Below, one piece after another: positions 1-7,809 of a DNA stretch of 64,000 nucleotides (its first letter is position 1; each line of letters opens with the position of its first letter). The DNA is from Arthrobacter sp. ov118. Its GTDB lineage: Bacteria > Actinomycetota > Actinomycetes > Actinomycetales > Micrococcaceae. The stretch is taken from the NCBI RefSeq assembly GCF_900116495.1, contig NZ_FPAY01000001.1, positions 186,001 to 250,000 of the forward strand. The letters are read 5' to 3'. Both the position numbers and the translations under genes were made by a program. The notes beneath the pieces are model-generated. The model searched no databases. It worked only from the letters and a program-made list of their open reading frames with translations, and had not been told where the DNA came from.

Positions 1-1
1 C

Positions 2-430
2 ATCGCGATTTCGGTCGCGCAGCTGCTGCCCAAGGCGCAGATCCTGGTCGTGACCACCCCGCAGGCGGCCGCGGCCGATGTTGCGGAGCGGGCCGGGGCC
101 ATCGCCACCCAGACCGGGCAGACCCTGGCCGGCGTCGTGGAAAACATGTCCTACCTTGAACTACCCGACGGCGGCAGGATGGAACTGTTCGGCAGCGGCG
201 GCGGCGCTGTGCTCGCCGAGCGCCTCTCGGCCACGGTGGGAGAGGACGTGCCGTTACTGGGCCAGATTCCGCTCGAAGTCCTGCTGCGTGAGGGCGGGGA
301 CGCGGGCGTGCCCCTGGTGCTGGGTCGTCCGGAGACACCGGCGGCGGTGGCCCTGGCCGGGATCGCCGGAAAGCTGGCGGCGGTTCCCCGCGGGCTCAAG
401 GGCAAGCACCTGGGCCTGCAGCCCCGCTGA
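2..430 (+). CDS. mrp: Mrp/ApbC-family iron-sulfur cluster carrier ATPase, C-terminal part
   Basis: The reading frame is open from the left edge of the window, so the N-terminus with its P-loop is missing. The visible part begins with IAISVAQLLPKAQILVVTTPQ and continues through a GVVENMSY stretch and GQIPLEV, all typical of the second half of Mrp/NBP35 P-loop ATPases. Such proteins bind and transfer Fe-S clusters in the cytosol. The CxxC cluster motif common in other Mrp proteins is not evident here; the stretch reads ENMSYLELPDGG, as in many actinobacterial members. It converges on tatB, two bases away, as in the mycobacterial mrp-tatB neighbourhood. The internal GTG at 50 is not the start. 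Confidence 0.9.
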   Translation: MAISVAQLLPKAQILVVTTPQAAAADVAERAGAIATQTGQTLAGVVENMSYLELPDGGRMELFGSGGGAVLAERLSATVGEDVPLLGQIPLEVLLREGGDAGVPLVLGRPETPAAVALAGIAGKLAAVPRGLKGKHLGLQPR

Positions 431-432
431 AC

Positions 433-843
433 CTAGGTCGCCTCTGCGTCGAAGGGCGCAGGTTCACCCTCGGGCAGCCGCTCGACCGGGCGGGCCGGGC
501 GGTGCTCCGCAACGGCCGTCGCCGCCGCAGCCGTTGACACCGCAGCCGTTGACACCGCGGCGGGTGCTCCCGTGCTGACCGGCTTGGTGTCGTCCTCCAG
601 GAGGGCTTCCTTGATGATCCGGCGCGGATCGTACTGCCGGGGATCGTACTTCTTCCAGTCGACCTCATCGATATCGATGCCGACTTCTTCCTTGATCTGT
701 TCCCGCGCCCCGGACGCCATGCGGCGCACTTCCTTGACGATATTCGCAAGTTTCTGGGTATATTCGGGCAACCTGCTGGGACCAATCACCAGAAGGCCGA
801 TGATCAGCAGAAGTAAGAACTCCGGTCCATTGATTCCAAGCAC
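433..843 (-). CDS. tatB: Sec-independent protein translocase subunit TatB
   Basis: This 136-residue protein is a TatA/B-family component of the twin-arginine export machinery, which moves folded proteins across the membrane. One N-terminal membrane helix (about residues 7-20) is followed by the Gly-Pro hinge at 21-22 and an amphipathic helix. Glu8 after NGP and the acidic, long C-terminal half favour TatB over TatA. The tail is low-complexity (Ala/Val/Thr repeats, about residues 88-115). The start is GTG at 843. No Shine-Dalgarno sequence lies before it, but a TAATCT box sits 7 bases upstream, suggesting a leaderless or near-leaderless mRNA. tatA and tatC are not in the window. Confidence 0.93.
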   Translation of the reverse strand: MLGINGPEFLLLLIIGLLVIGPSRLPEYTQKLANIVKEVRRMASGAREQIKEEVGIDIDEVDWKKYDPRQYDPRRIIKEALLEDDTKPVSTGAPAAVSTAAVSTAAAATAVAEHRPARPVERLPEGEPAPFDAEAT

Positions 844-850
844 TTTAGGA

Positions 851-856
851 AGATTA
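851..856 (-). promoter_or_regulatory. Probable -10 element of tatB (leaderless type)
   Basis: TAATCT on the minus strand ends 7 bases before the GTG start of tatB, and no ribosome-binding site lies between. Transcription would begin at or next to the start codon. No good -35 box is seen. Confidence 0.4.
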
Positions 857-924
857 CCCTCTCGTTCGGGCTGGCGACGACTTCGCGAAGCCCTGGTGCC
901 GAGGCTGTCGGGTCCGTCCGCGCC

Positions 925-2121
925 TCACGGGGCCAGGCGCGCCAGGATGCGGCTCAGCCCGCGCTCCATCCGTTCCGCGATCCCGTCGCGGGACACCGAT
1001 ACCGGGGCCGCACCCGAGGTGCCGTCGCCGGCCCGCGCAAGGGCGGTTACGGCGTCGCCAGCCTGTTCGGCCGGCTGGTCCGTGACATACGTAAAGGTGG
1101 CTCCCGCGGTCTGGTAAATGGCCCGGAAGGGCGGTCCGGGGTTGACCCAGAGCGCGCCGTCCCGGGCGGCCGGGACGGCCGTCGACGCGCCGGCCCGGCC
1201 GGGAGTGAAGCCATCCGCCACGGCGGTGTGGCCGGTAAGGACGTTGGTCGGCGAAGTGTCTGCCGCCCGCCCCGGAACCGCGCCCGGCGCCAACGGCGTG
1301 CGGGGGACGTGCTGACCGGACGCGTGCTGGTCGGGTGCATGCTGTTCGAGGACCGTGGCGAAATTCCGGCCGTCTGTGAGGCGCAGCTCCAAAACCTCGT
1401 CCCCGGACAGGGCACCTGCGCGGGCCCAGACCAGATGGAAGCCGAGCTCCCGCAGTTCCGGACACGCCCATCCCTGCGAGCGGAACGCGGCAAGTTGACC
1501 GGCGCTGAGGGCCCCGGCCGGAATGGAGGCGGGCTCGCCGCCCAGGCCGAACCCGATCCGCGCCCCACTGCCCGCCTCCCCCGCGGCGCGGGGGACGCCG
1601 TCACCTGCCGCACCAAGCTGGTCCTCCGGGACGAGCGGCTCGGCGATCTCCGACCGCGAGAGGGCAGCGGCCTCTGTTGCGTCTGCCGGGACCCCGGCGT
1701 CGCTTCCCATGAGGTAGGCGGTACCAGCCATGAGGACAAGCGCCGCAACGGCACCGCCTGCCGCCAGAGCCGGCGGCAGCAAGCCGGCGCCGTGCTCCGG
1801 GTCCGCTGCTGGGGTGGCGAGCGGCGCTGTATCGGTCGGTTGTTGGTCGGGCCGCGGTGACCCGTGCCGTTCAGCGGCCAGCTGCTCGGTCCGCGCCAGG
1901 AGCCGTGCCGTCAGGTCGTCGCTGGCCTCGGGCACGGCGGCGCTGTGGAGCCTCTCGAGATACTGCCGCTCCCGCTGTTGCCGGCCGCGGCACTCGGGAC
2001 ACGACTCCACGTGCTCATGACGGTCGGCGGAGCGCTGCCGCATAGAGCGGATGCGGCCCCGGCCGGTCCGTTGGGAGAACCTGCACCCAGAGCCTCCCAG
2101 TAAACGTTGCAGCAGACCCAT
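925..2121 (-). CDS. Zinc-binding anti-sigma factor with large extracytoplasmic domain
   Basis: This 398-residue protein lies directly downstream of sigE, with 8 bases between the genes. The N-terminal part holds the ZAS zinc motif H-x3-C-x2-C (HVESCPEC, about residues 37-44). A likely membrane helix follows near residues 138-160 (LAAGGAVAALVLMAGTAYLM), then about 235 residues predicted outside the membrane. The outer part contains a block (RSQGWACPELRELGFHLVWA, then VLELRLTDG) and a late block (FRAIYQTAGATFTYVTD) reminiscent of RseB/MucB-type sensor domains, but that resemblance is weak. The likely role is to hold SigE at the membrane until envelope stress. It is much longer than the roughly 150-residue mycobacterial RseA. 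The exact start is uncertain because ATG codons also occur downstream. Confidence 0.82.
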   Translation of the reverse strand: MGLLQRLLGGSGCRFSQRTGRGRIRSMRQRSADRHEHVESCPECRGRQQRERQYLERLHSAAVPEASDDLTARLLARTEQLAAERHGSPRPDQQPTDTAPLATPAADPEHGAGLLPPALAAGGAVAALVLMAGTAYLMGSDAGVPADATEAAALSRSEIAEPLVPEDQLGAAGDGVPRAAGEAGSGARIGFGLGGEPASIPAGALSAGQLAAFRSQGWACPELRELGFHLVWARAGALSGDEVLELRLTDGRNFATVLEQHAPDQHASGQHVPRTPLAPGAVPGRAADTSPTNVLTGHTAVADGFTPGRAGASTAVPAARDGALWVNPGPPFRAIYQTAGATFTYVTDQPAEQAGDAVTALARAGDGTSGAAPVSVSRDGIAERMERGLSRILARLAP

Positions 2122-2129
2122 TGACCGGA

Positions 2130-2783
2130 TCAGAGCAGACCGGCGATGCGGGGCATCTTGAGCCGCGGCTTGAGGGACTGCTTGGCCGCCTGTGCCGGGC
2201 GCGGATCGCGGTGCGCGAGCTTTTCACGCAGCATTGTCCGGCCGCGGTGGATCCGGGACCTGACGGTCCCCAGTTTGATGTCGAGCGCCGCGGCGACTTC
2301 GTCGTAGGACAGACCCTCGAGATCGCACAGCACGACGGCGGCGCGGAAGTCGGGGGGAAGCTCTTCGAGCGCCGCCTGAACGTCGATGTCGAGGTTGTTT
2401 AATTCGAAGCTTTGCTCCGGACCGGGCTCCCGGCCCGGAATCCTCGACTCGGCGTCGTCGGCCAGGGCGTCAAAGCGGATCCGGCTCTTGCGCCGCGCCT
2501 GGTCCAGGAACAGGTTAGTGGTGATGCGGTGCAGCCAACCGTCCAGCGTGCCGGGCTTGAAGTTCTCCAACGAACGGAACACCCGGACGAACACCTCCTG
2601 GGTGAGGTCTTCGGCGTCGTACTTGTTCCCGGTCAGCCGGTACGCGAGGCGGTAGACCTTGGCGGAGTGGTTGGTCACCACTTCCTCCCACGTGGGGCGT
2701 ACCCATTCGGCTTCCGCCGCGGTCCGCGACCCGGCGGTTGGATCAGATTCCTCAGTTGCCGGGACAGGTGTCAGAACCGACAT
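2130..2783 (-). CDS. sigE: ECF RNA polymerase sigma factor SigE
   Basis: The 217-residue protein has sigma region 2 at about residues 35-100 (AKVYRLAYRLTGNKYDAEDL, then WLHRITTNLFLDQARRK) and sigma region 4 with its helix-turn-helix at about 137-185 (LEELPPDFRAAVVLCDLEGL, then GTVRSRIHRGR). It redirects RNA polymerase to envelope-stress promoters. The ATG start follows a GGGGAG ribosome-binding site. Its context matches SigE of Mycobacterium: divergent O-methyltransferase upstream, anti-sigma factor downstream, tatB and mrp beyond. The htrA protease usually found between the anti-sigma gene and tatB in mycobacteria is absent here. Confidence 0.92.
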   Translation of the reverse strand: MSVLTPVPATEESDPTAGSRTAAEAEWVRPTWEEVVTNHSAKVYRLAYRLTGNKYDAEDLTQEVFVRVFRSLENFKPGTLDGWLHRITTNLFLDQARRKSRIRFDALADDAESRIPGREPGPEQSFELNNLDIDVQAALEELPPDFRAAVVLCDLEGLSYDEVAAALDIKLGTVRSRIHRGRTMLREKLAHRDPRPAQAAKQSLKPRLKMPRIAGLL

Positions 2784-3066
2784 CGTCCGCTCCCCTCATG
2801 GATGGTACCTACGCCTGAACGGTGCCCGTTTACACGGGTTCCTGCACCCTTCATTCGACGCCGATCACCACGCGGATGAGCGGATAACCATCATTTCAAA
2901 ATAATCTGGGAATTTCCTGACGCCAAGCACTCTTCCGCCCAAGGCGGAACGCCCCCGCTCCGGCGTGGCCCCGGCGGGCCGCGGCGCTGCCCGCCTCCGT
3001 GTCCCGTCCCGCCTGACACAGTACGCTGTAGGGAGAACTCCCCTGCCGCCCAGAAAGCGATTACCC

Positions 3067-3699
3067 ATGAGCGCCGATAAGTCCACGAGCTGGTCCTACG
3101 CAGAAGATCTGCCTGCCGAGGATGAGGTCCTGTTGCACGCGCGCGAACGGTCCTTCGAGCTTGGCGTGACGCCGATCGGTCCGGGCGTGGGTGCCGTCCT
3201 CACGGTGCTGGCGGCAGCGTCCAAGGCGCAGACCGCGGTGGAGATCGGCACGGGCGCCGGGGTGTCCGGTGTGTGCATCCTGCGCGGCCTCGGTCCGCAG
3301 GCCGTCCTGACCACGATCGACGTCGACGTCGAACACCTCAGGGCGGCGCGCGAAGCGTTCCAGGAAGCCGGCAGCCCGGCCAACCGCACCCGCACCATTT
3401 CGGGCCGCGCCGGCGACGTGCTGCCGCGGCTGACCGACGGGGCCTACGATCTCGTCTTCATTGACGCCGACAAGCCGAACTACCCCAGCTACGTGGAGCA
3501 GGCCGTCCGGCTGCTCAAGTCCGGCGGCCTGTTAGTCGTTAACGACGCCCTCGACAAGGACCGGGTGGCGAACCCTGCGGCCCGGGACGCCACCACCGTG
3601 GTCCTGCGCCAGATCGGCAAGTCCATCCGCGACGACGACCGCCTGGCCTCCGCCATGCTGCCCACCGGGGACGGCCTCCTAATCGCAGTCAAAAAGTAG
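3067..3699 (+). CDS. SAM-dependent O-methyltransferase (Rv1220c-like)
   Basis: This 210-residue class I methyltransferase has the SAM-binding motif AVEIGTGAGVSG at about residues 57-68, an acidic ribose-binding Asp in TTIDVDVEH, and the metal/substrate motif DLVFIDADKPNY near 127-138, as in the COMT-like O-methyltransferase family 3. The ATG at 3067 is chosen because homologous sequence starts at MSADK; the upstream extension of the frame is low-complexity. It is transcribed divergently from sigE, the same arrangement as Rv1220c/Rv1221 in M. tuberculosis. The substrate is unknown. Confidence 0.88.
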   Translation: MSADKSTSWSYAEDLPAEDEVLLHARERSFELGVTPIGPGVGAVLTVLAAASKAQTAVEIGTGAGVSGVCILRGLGPQAVLTTIDVDVEHLRAAREAFQEAGSPANRTRTISGRAGDVLPRLTDGAYDLVFIDADKPNYPSYVEQAVRLLKSGGLLVVNDALDKDRVANPAARDATTVVLRQIGKSIRDDDRLASAMLPTGDGLLIAVKK

Positions 3700-3756
3700 C
3701 AGCCAAGAAGTAGCAGTCAAGAAGGAGCAGCCAGAGACGGCAGCGGAGCGCAACGG

Positions 3757-3801
3757 AAAAAGGGCGGGGCCCGCAGCCTGTGGCTGGGACCCCGCCCTTT
3801 T
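3757..3801. terminator. Bidirectional terminator between O-methyltransferase and DUF3117 genes
   Basis: Stem AAAAGGGCGGGG pairs with CCCCGCCCTTTT across a loop of about 20 bases. The A/T runs at both feet allow it to end transcripts from either side. It lies between the stop codons of two convergent genes. Confidence 0.8.
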
Positions 3802-3821
3802 GCGAAGCTCTTGGTGTGAAG

Positions 3822-3989
3822 CTATTCGGTGACGCCGACGAGGCATTCCTTGAGGTTGCTCGCCTCAGCAGCATTGAGTTCGACCACCAGCCGCCCCCCG
3901 CCTTCGAGCGGAACACGCATGATTAAGCTTCGTCCCTCTTTCGTCACTTCCATAGGGCCGTCGCCGGTGCGTGGTTTCATTGCCGCCAT
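3822..3989 (-). CDS. DUF3117 domain-containing small protein
   Basis: The 55-residue product starts MAAMKPRTGDGPMEVTKEG and contains GGGRLVVELNAAEA, the hallmark of DUF3117 (the family of M. tuberculosis Rv1211), which is nearly always about 55 residues. The start at 3989 is set by this family length; longer upstream frames would add an unrelated N-terminus. GGAGGGG lies about a dozen bases upstream. The function is not established. In mycobacteria it sits in the same chromosomal block as the dap and sigE genes, as here. Confidence 0.9.
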   Translation of the reverse strand: MAAMKPRTGDGPMEVTKEGRSLIMRVPLEGGGRLVVELNAAEASNLKECLVGVTE

Positions 3990-4250
3990 AAGGAATATCC
4001 CCTCCATTAGTCCCTGACATACCAGCCCGGCCGGGCTGCGTCCGCTTAGCCAATTAAGTCGCCCGGCAACACCCCGGGAGGCGGCCGGGACAGACTCGCC
4101 CACAAATTAAGTCAGTGTGCGTCTTAAGTCAGTGTGCTTCTTGTCCTTGCTTATCCTCTATTATCGCGTAACAGTGCGCCCGGAGCTAATCGTTGGACTT
4201 TCCAGCGCGCCCCGCAAAGCCGGGCCGCGACCGGGAATTGGTGTTGCAGG

Positions 4251-5537
4251 TCACGGCGGATAGTCTCCTCCACCGGGCAGTTGCGCCCACGCCCACAACC
4301 AGACAATCCAGACGATCTGCAGCAGAACGAACATGACCACCACGGTCCCGCGGTAGGCGCGGGAGCGTGAGACCAGGGCGGTGCTGAGGGCGAGCGGGAA
4401 CAGCGGCAGCAGCATCCGGAACGTGCTGGTCTGGGGATGCAGGAACACCAACAGGTAGCCCATGTAGCAGCAGCACCAAAGCCTCAGTTCAGTGCCCAGT
4501 GCCACGACGGGCCGGGACATCATCAGCAGGGTGAAGGCGGCAACGAAAAGGAACGGCGCCAGCACGCCGAACATCGGCCCAAAGAGCAGAATGCCGGTAT
4601 CGAACCATGGTTTGAACGGCACCAGGTCATCGCCGCGCCAGGCGGTTTCTGTCTTGGTATAGGCTCCCGGATCGCCGGTCACCGCCCAGGCAACGGCCGG
4701 CCACACAAGCGCATCGATCCCGCTCACGGCGGTCAGCCCGCCCAGGGACCAGAGCTGGGCGTTGCCATGGACGGGAACTGAATCGCCGGGCTTCGCGGCG
4801 ACGCGCTGCCAGAGTCGGTAGAGGAACAACACGCCCATCATGACGGCGAACGGAACGCCGGTGGGCCGGGACAAGCACATCAGGAGCACCGCGGGCATGG
4901 CCCACACGTACCGGCGCTCCAGGACGAGCAGGAGCACGGCCCCCAGCAGCAGCAGGTTGAGGGATTCGGCGTAGGGCACCTGCAGCACCGGCGCCACCGG
5001 GAACACCGAGAGGAACACGGTCCCCCAAAGCGCTGTCCGGTGGGTGGTCCGGTGCCGGAAGATCCTGTACGCAACGAGGGCAGCAGCGGCCCCGCAGACC
5101 AGCGCGATGGCCGTCAGCGACCACGCCGGCCCGGTGCCCGTGAGCCCGGACAGGACCCGCCCCAGCACGGGAAACAGCGGGTAGAAGGCCCACGCGTTCT
5201 CTTGGACGGTGCCGGAGGCATCGGTCGGCAGCAGCGCCGGATACCCGTTCTGCAGCGCTTCGGCATACCAGCGGGCGTCCCAGATATTGATGAAGTTCCA
5301 GTAGTCAGGCTTGGCGGGAAACCATGGATTTACCCCCTGGTGCAGGGCGGCCGCCATGAAGATGCAGGCGCTGACCAGCCGTGCGGCGATATAAATGCCG
5401 GCCACCTGGGTCCACCAGGGCCACCGCGACATCCGGGCGCCGGCGGCGGCAATTCGGTTCCACGCCGCGGCATTTAATCCCATCGGCCCCCGTGTGGCGG
5501 GCGCGGCAATGGTCTCCGGGTCTTCCGCGTGGCTCAC
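4251..5537 (-). CDS. PIG-V-like polytopic membrane mannosyltransferase
   Basis: A 428-residue protein with a short cytoplasmic N-terminus and about ten hydrophobic segments. An early luminal/external loop carries IWDARWYAEALQNGYP, and YPLFPVLGR, VPYAESLNLLLL and CLSRPTG follow. This pattern matches the mannosyltransferase (PIG-V) family that uses lipid-linked sugars outside the membrane. The acidic residues in WDARWY probably include the catalytic Asp. The acceptor cannot be told from the sequence; cell-envelope glycan or protein mannosylation is an inference. Its start overlaps the stop of the DivIVA-domain gene by four bases (ATGA), so the two are probably co-translated. Confidence 0.8.
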   Translation of the reverse strand: MSHAEDPETIAAPATRGPMGLNAAAWNRIAAAGARMSRWPWWTQVAGIYIAARLVSACIFMAAALHQGVNPWFPAKPDYWNFINIWDARWYAEALQNGYPALLPTDASGTVQENAWAFYPLFPVLGRVLSGLTGTGPAWSLTAIALVCGAAAALVAYRIFRHRTTHRTALWGTVFLSVFPVAPVLQVPYAESLNLLLLGAVLLLVLERRYVWAMPAVLLMCLSRPTGVPFAVMMGVLFLYRLWQRVAAKPGDSVPVHGNAQLWSLGGLTAVSGIDALVWPAVAWAVTGDPGAYTKTETAWRGDDLVPFKPWFDTGILLFGPMFGVLAPFLFVAAFTLLMMSRPVVALGTELRLWCCCYMGYLLVFLHPQTSTFRMLLPLFPLALSTALVSRSRAYRGTVVVMFVLLQIVWIVWLWAWAQLPGGGDYPP

Positions 5538-5890
5538 GAGGGCTGCTCTGTCGGCGGACGGAGTCGTTCCAGCTCCTCCCCGAGTGCCTGGATCTTCTGG
5601 TCTTTGGCGATGATCTGGTCGCGCAGGTCATCAAGGACCTGGTCCACCTGGTCCATCCGGTAGCCGCGGAGGCCTACGGCGAAGCGCAGATGGTCGATGT
5701 CCGCGGCGCCGGCCTGCTCGGGCAGGAGGACCGGCGGCAGGGAGGCGACCGGTTCATCGAAGCCGTCCTCAAAGGCGGCGCCGGCACCGCCGGTCCGACC
5801 CCGCCGAAAAACTTTCGGCACCAGGCCGGTACCCAGGAGGACGGCGACGCCGACCAGCACAATCGCCACGAAAACGAGGAAGAGACTCAC
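5534..5890 (-). CDS. DivIVA-domain small membrane protein
   Basis: The 118-residue product has a hydrophobic N-terminal helix (about residues 2-23, SLFLVFVAIVLVGVAVLLG). A linker and a DivIVA-type segment follow: DIDHLRFAVGLRGYRMDQVD, then a coiled coil to about residue 105. DivIVA-like segments bind curved membrane or coiled-coil partners at poles and septa. The GTG at 5890 is chosen because the hydrophobic segment begins there; the longer frame would run through unrelated sequence overlapping the LOG gene. Four-base overlap with the mannosyltransferase gene suggests a shared envelope role. Confidence 0.8.
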   Translation of the reverse strand: MSLFLVFVAIVLVGVAVLLGTGLVPKVFRRGRTGGAGAAFEDGFDEPVASLPPVLLPEQAGAADIDHLRFAVGLRGYRMDQVDQVLDDLRDQIIAKDQKIQALGEELERLRPPTEQPS

Positions 5891-5925
5891 TACACCATCG
5901 TGCCAGACGCGGGCGGCCGGGCGCT

Positions 5926-6783
5926 TCAGCCCCGCGTTCCGCTGCCGTTTGCGCCATTCGGGTTCCGGTGCCGGGCAGCGCCCGCCACGATGAGTTCGAC
6001 GGCCAGCGCGGGGTCGTCTACCACCTGCAGGAGGTCCAGGTCTTCCGCGGAAACCATCCCCTCCGCGACGAGGGTGTCCCGGACCCAATCCAGCATCGGG
6101 CTCCAGAAGGCGGTCCCCATCAGCACGATCGGGAACGACGTCACCTTGTGGGTCTGCACCAGGACCATGGCTTCGAAGAGTTCGTCCAGGGTGCCCAGGC
6201 CGCCGGGGAGCACGATGAAGCCTTGGGCGTACTTGACGAACATGGTCTTGCGGGCGAAGAAGTACCGGAAGTTGATGCCCAGGTCGACCCACTGGTTCAT
6301 GCCCTGCTCGAAGGGCAGCTCGATTCCGAGCCCCACCGAGACGCCGTTGCCCTGCACGGCGCCCTTGTTCGCGGCCTCCATCGATCCGGGGCCGCCGCCT
6401 GTAATCACGGCCAGTCCCGCCTCAGCCAGTTTGCGTCCCACCTCGACGCCAAGCTCGTAGTTCGGACTGCCCGGCACGGTGCGTGCGGAGCCGAAAACGC
6501 TGACCGCCGGACCGAGATCGGCGAGCGCCCCGAATCCTTCCACGAACTCGCTCTGGATCCGCAGGACGCGCCAGGGGTCGGTGTGGACGAACTGGCCAGC
6601 ACCCGTCGTGTCCAGCAAGGTCTGGTCCGACATCGTCACCTTCGCGGCTTTGCGGCGCAGCTCAAGCGGGCCCTTGTGGCGGATTCCGTTGGCCGCCGGG
6701 GTGCTGCGGAGTTCACGGGACGGCTTTCCGGCCGGGTTCTGGTCGGCGTTCTCTTCAGGGCCGTGCTGCGGATCGGTACTCAT
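5926..6783 (-). CDS. LOG-family (TIGR00730) nucleotide phosphoribohydrolase
   Basis: The 285-residue Rossmann-fold protein carries the two LOG signatures: GGGPGSMEAANKGA at about residues 129-142 and PGGLGTLDE at about 193-201. Family members cleave nucleoside 5'-monophosphates to base and ribose 5-phosphate; the M. tuberculosis homologue Rv1205 releases cytokinins. The N-terminal ~45 residues are hydrophilic and variable. Two ATG codons lie in frame, at 6789 and 6783. The second is preferred because TAGCCT lies exactly six bases before it, the spacing expected for a leaderless transcript, and no ribosome-binding site precedes either. Confidence 0.87.
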   Translation of the reverse strand: MSTDPQHGPEENADQNPAGKPSRELRSTPAANGIRHKGPLELRRKAAKVTMSDQTLLDTTGAGQFVHTDPWRVLRIQSEFVEGFGALADLGPAVSVFGSARTVPGSPNYELGVEVGRKLAEAGLAVITGGGPGSMEAANKGAVQGNGVSVGLGIELPFEQGMNQWVDLGINFRYFFARKTMFVKYAQGFIVLPGGLGTLDELFEAMVLVQTHKVTSFPIVLMGTAFWSPMLDWVRDTLVAEGMVSAEDLDLLQVVDDPALAVELIVAGAARHRNPNGANGSGTRG

Positions 6784-6789
6784 CCCCAT

Positions 6790-6795
6790 AGGCTA
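6790..6795 (-). promoter_or_regulatory. Probable -10 element of the LOG gene (leaderless type)
   Basis: TAGCCT on the minus strand, then six bases, then ATG at 6783. Same box-to-start spacing as at gluA, dapD and the gene at 18385. Confidence 0.4.
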
Positions 6796-6983
6796 GCGCG
6801 GAACGCCGCCACTGCCGCTCCGGCGCGTCGGGACCACGCGGCCGCCAGGCGGTACCACGGCCTGCAATTCTGGGGCAGCGCGGGGCTGGCCGCGGCCCGA
6901 CGGGGACTCTGACGTGCAGGTATCTCTTGAATTACGATCCGCAGTAATGACAGTGATTGCGGTCATATTGCGTCAATCTTCGC

Positions 6984-6989
6984 TAGATT
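6984..6989 (+). promoter_or_regulatory. Probable -10 element of gluABCD (leaderless type)
   Basis: TAGATT followed by six bases and then the gluA ATG. No purine-rich ribosome-binding site precedes gluA, whereas gluB and gluC have clear ones, so the first cistron is likely translated from a leaderless mRNA. Confidence 0.45.
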
Positions 6990-6995
6990 CTTTCT

Positions 6996-7751
6996 ATGAC
7001 TACTCAAGTGCCCGGCGATGCCCTCGTCTCCCTGAAGGCCGTGAACAAGCATTACGGCCAGTTGCACGTCCTGAAGGACATCAACCTGAACGTCCGCAAG
7101 GGTGAGGTTGTTGTTGTCATCGGCCCCTCGGGTTCCGGCAAGTCGACGCTCTGCCGCGCCATCAACCGTCTTGAGACCATCGACGACGGCGACATCAAGA
7201 TCGATGGCGTGGAACTGCCCGCAGAGGGCAAGGAACTGGCCAAACTGCGCGCCGACGTCGGCATGGTCTTCCAGTCCTTCAACCTGTTCGCCCACAAGAC
7301 CATCCTGGAAAACATCACCCTCGGCCCCATCAAGGTCAAGGGCGTCTCCAAGGGCGAGGCCGACAAGGACGCCATGGCGCTGCTGGAGCGCGTCGGCGTC
7401 GGGCAGCAGGCCCCCAAACTTCCGGCCCAGCTCTCCGGTGGCCAGCAGCAGCGTGTTGCAATCGCCCGCGCCCTGGCCATGAAGCCAAAGGTGATGCTCT
7501 TCGACGAGCCCACCTCGGCACTCGACCCGGAAATGATCAACGAGGTCCTGGACGTCATGGTCCAACTTGCCAAGGAAGGCATGACCATGATCGTGGTCAC
7601 CCACGAGATGGGCTTCGCCCGCAAGGCGGCCGACCGCGTCGTGTTCATGGCTGACGGCCAGATCGTCGAGGACGCAACCCCCGAGGAATTCTTCACCAAC
7701 CCCAAGAGCAGCCGGGCCAAGGACTTCCTGTCCAAGCTGCTGACACACTGA
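6996..7751 (+). CDS. gluA: Glutamate ABC transporter ATP-binding protein
   Basis: The 251-residue ATPase has Walker A GPSGSGKST (residues 43-51), Q-loop in VFQSFNLF (about 91-98), signature LSGGQQQR (146-153), Walker B VMLFDEPTSALD (166-177) and the H-loop in VVTHEMGF. This is a polar amino-acid uptake (PAAT) ATPase. With the downstream binding protein and two permeases it forms a gluABCD unit like that of Corynebacterium glutamicum. It energises import of glutamate, possibly other acidic amino acids. It is first in the operon; 58 bases separate it from gluB. Confidence 0.93.
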   Translation: MTTQVPGDALVSLKAVNKHYGQLHVLKDINLNVRKGEVVVVIGPSGSGKSTLCRAINRLETIDDGDIKIDGVELPAEGKELAKLRADVGMVFQSFNLFAHKTILENITLGPIKVKGVSKGEADKDAMALLERVGVGQQAPKLPAQLSGGQQQRVAIARALAMKPKVMLFDEPTSALDPEMINEVLDVMVQLAKEGMTMIVVTHEMGFARKAADRVVFMADGQIVEDATPEEFFTNPKSSRAKDFLSKLLTH

Positions 7752-7809
7752 CCGACTACGAATTCGTACTCTGGCCGCCGGACGGCGGCCGCCCAATGAA
7801 AGGAATGTC

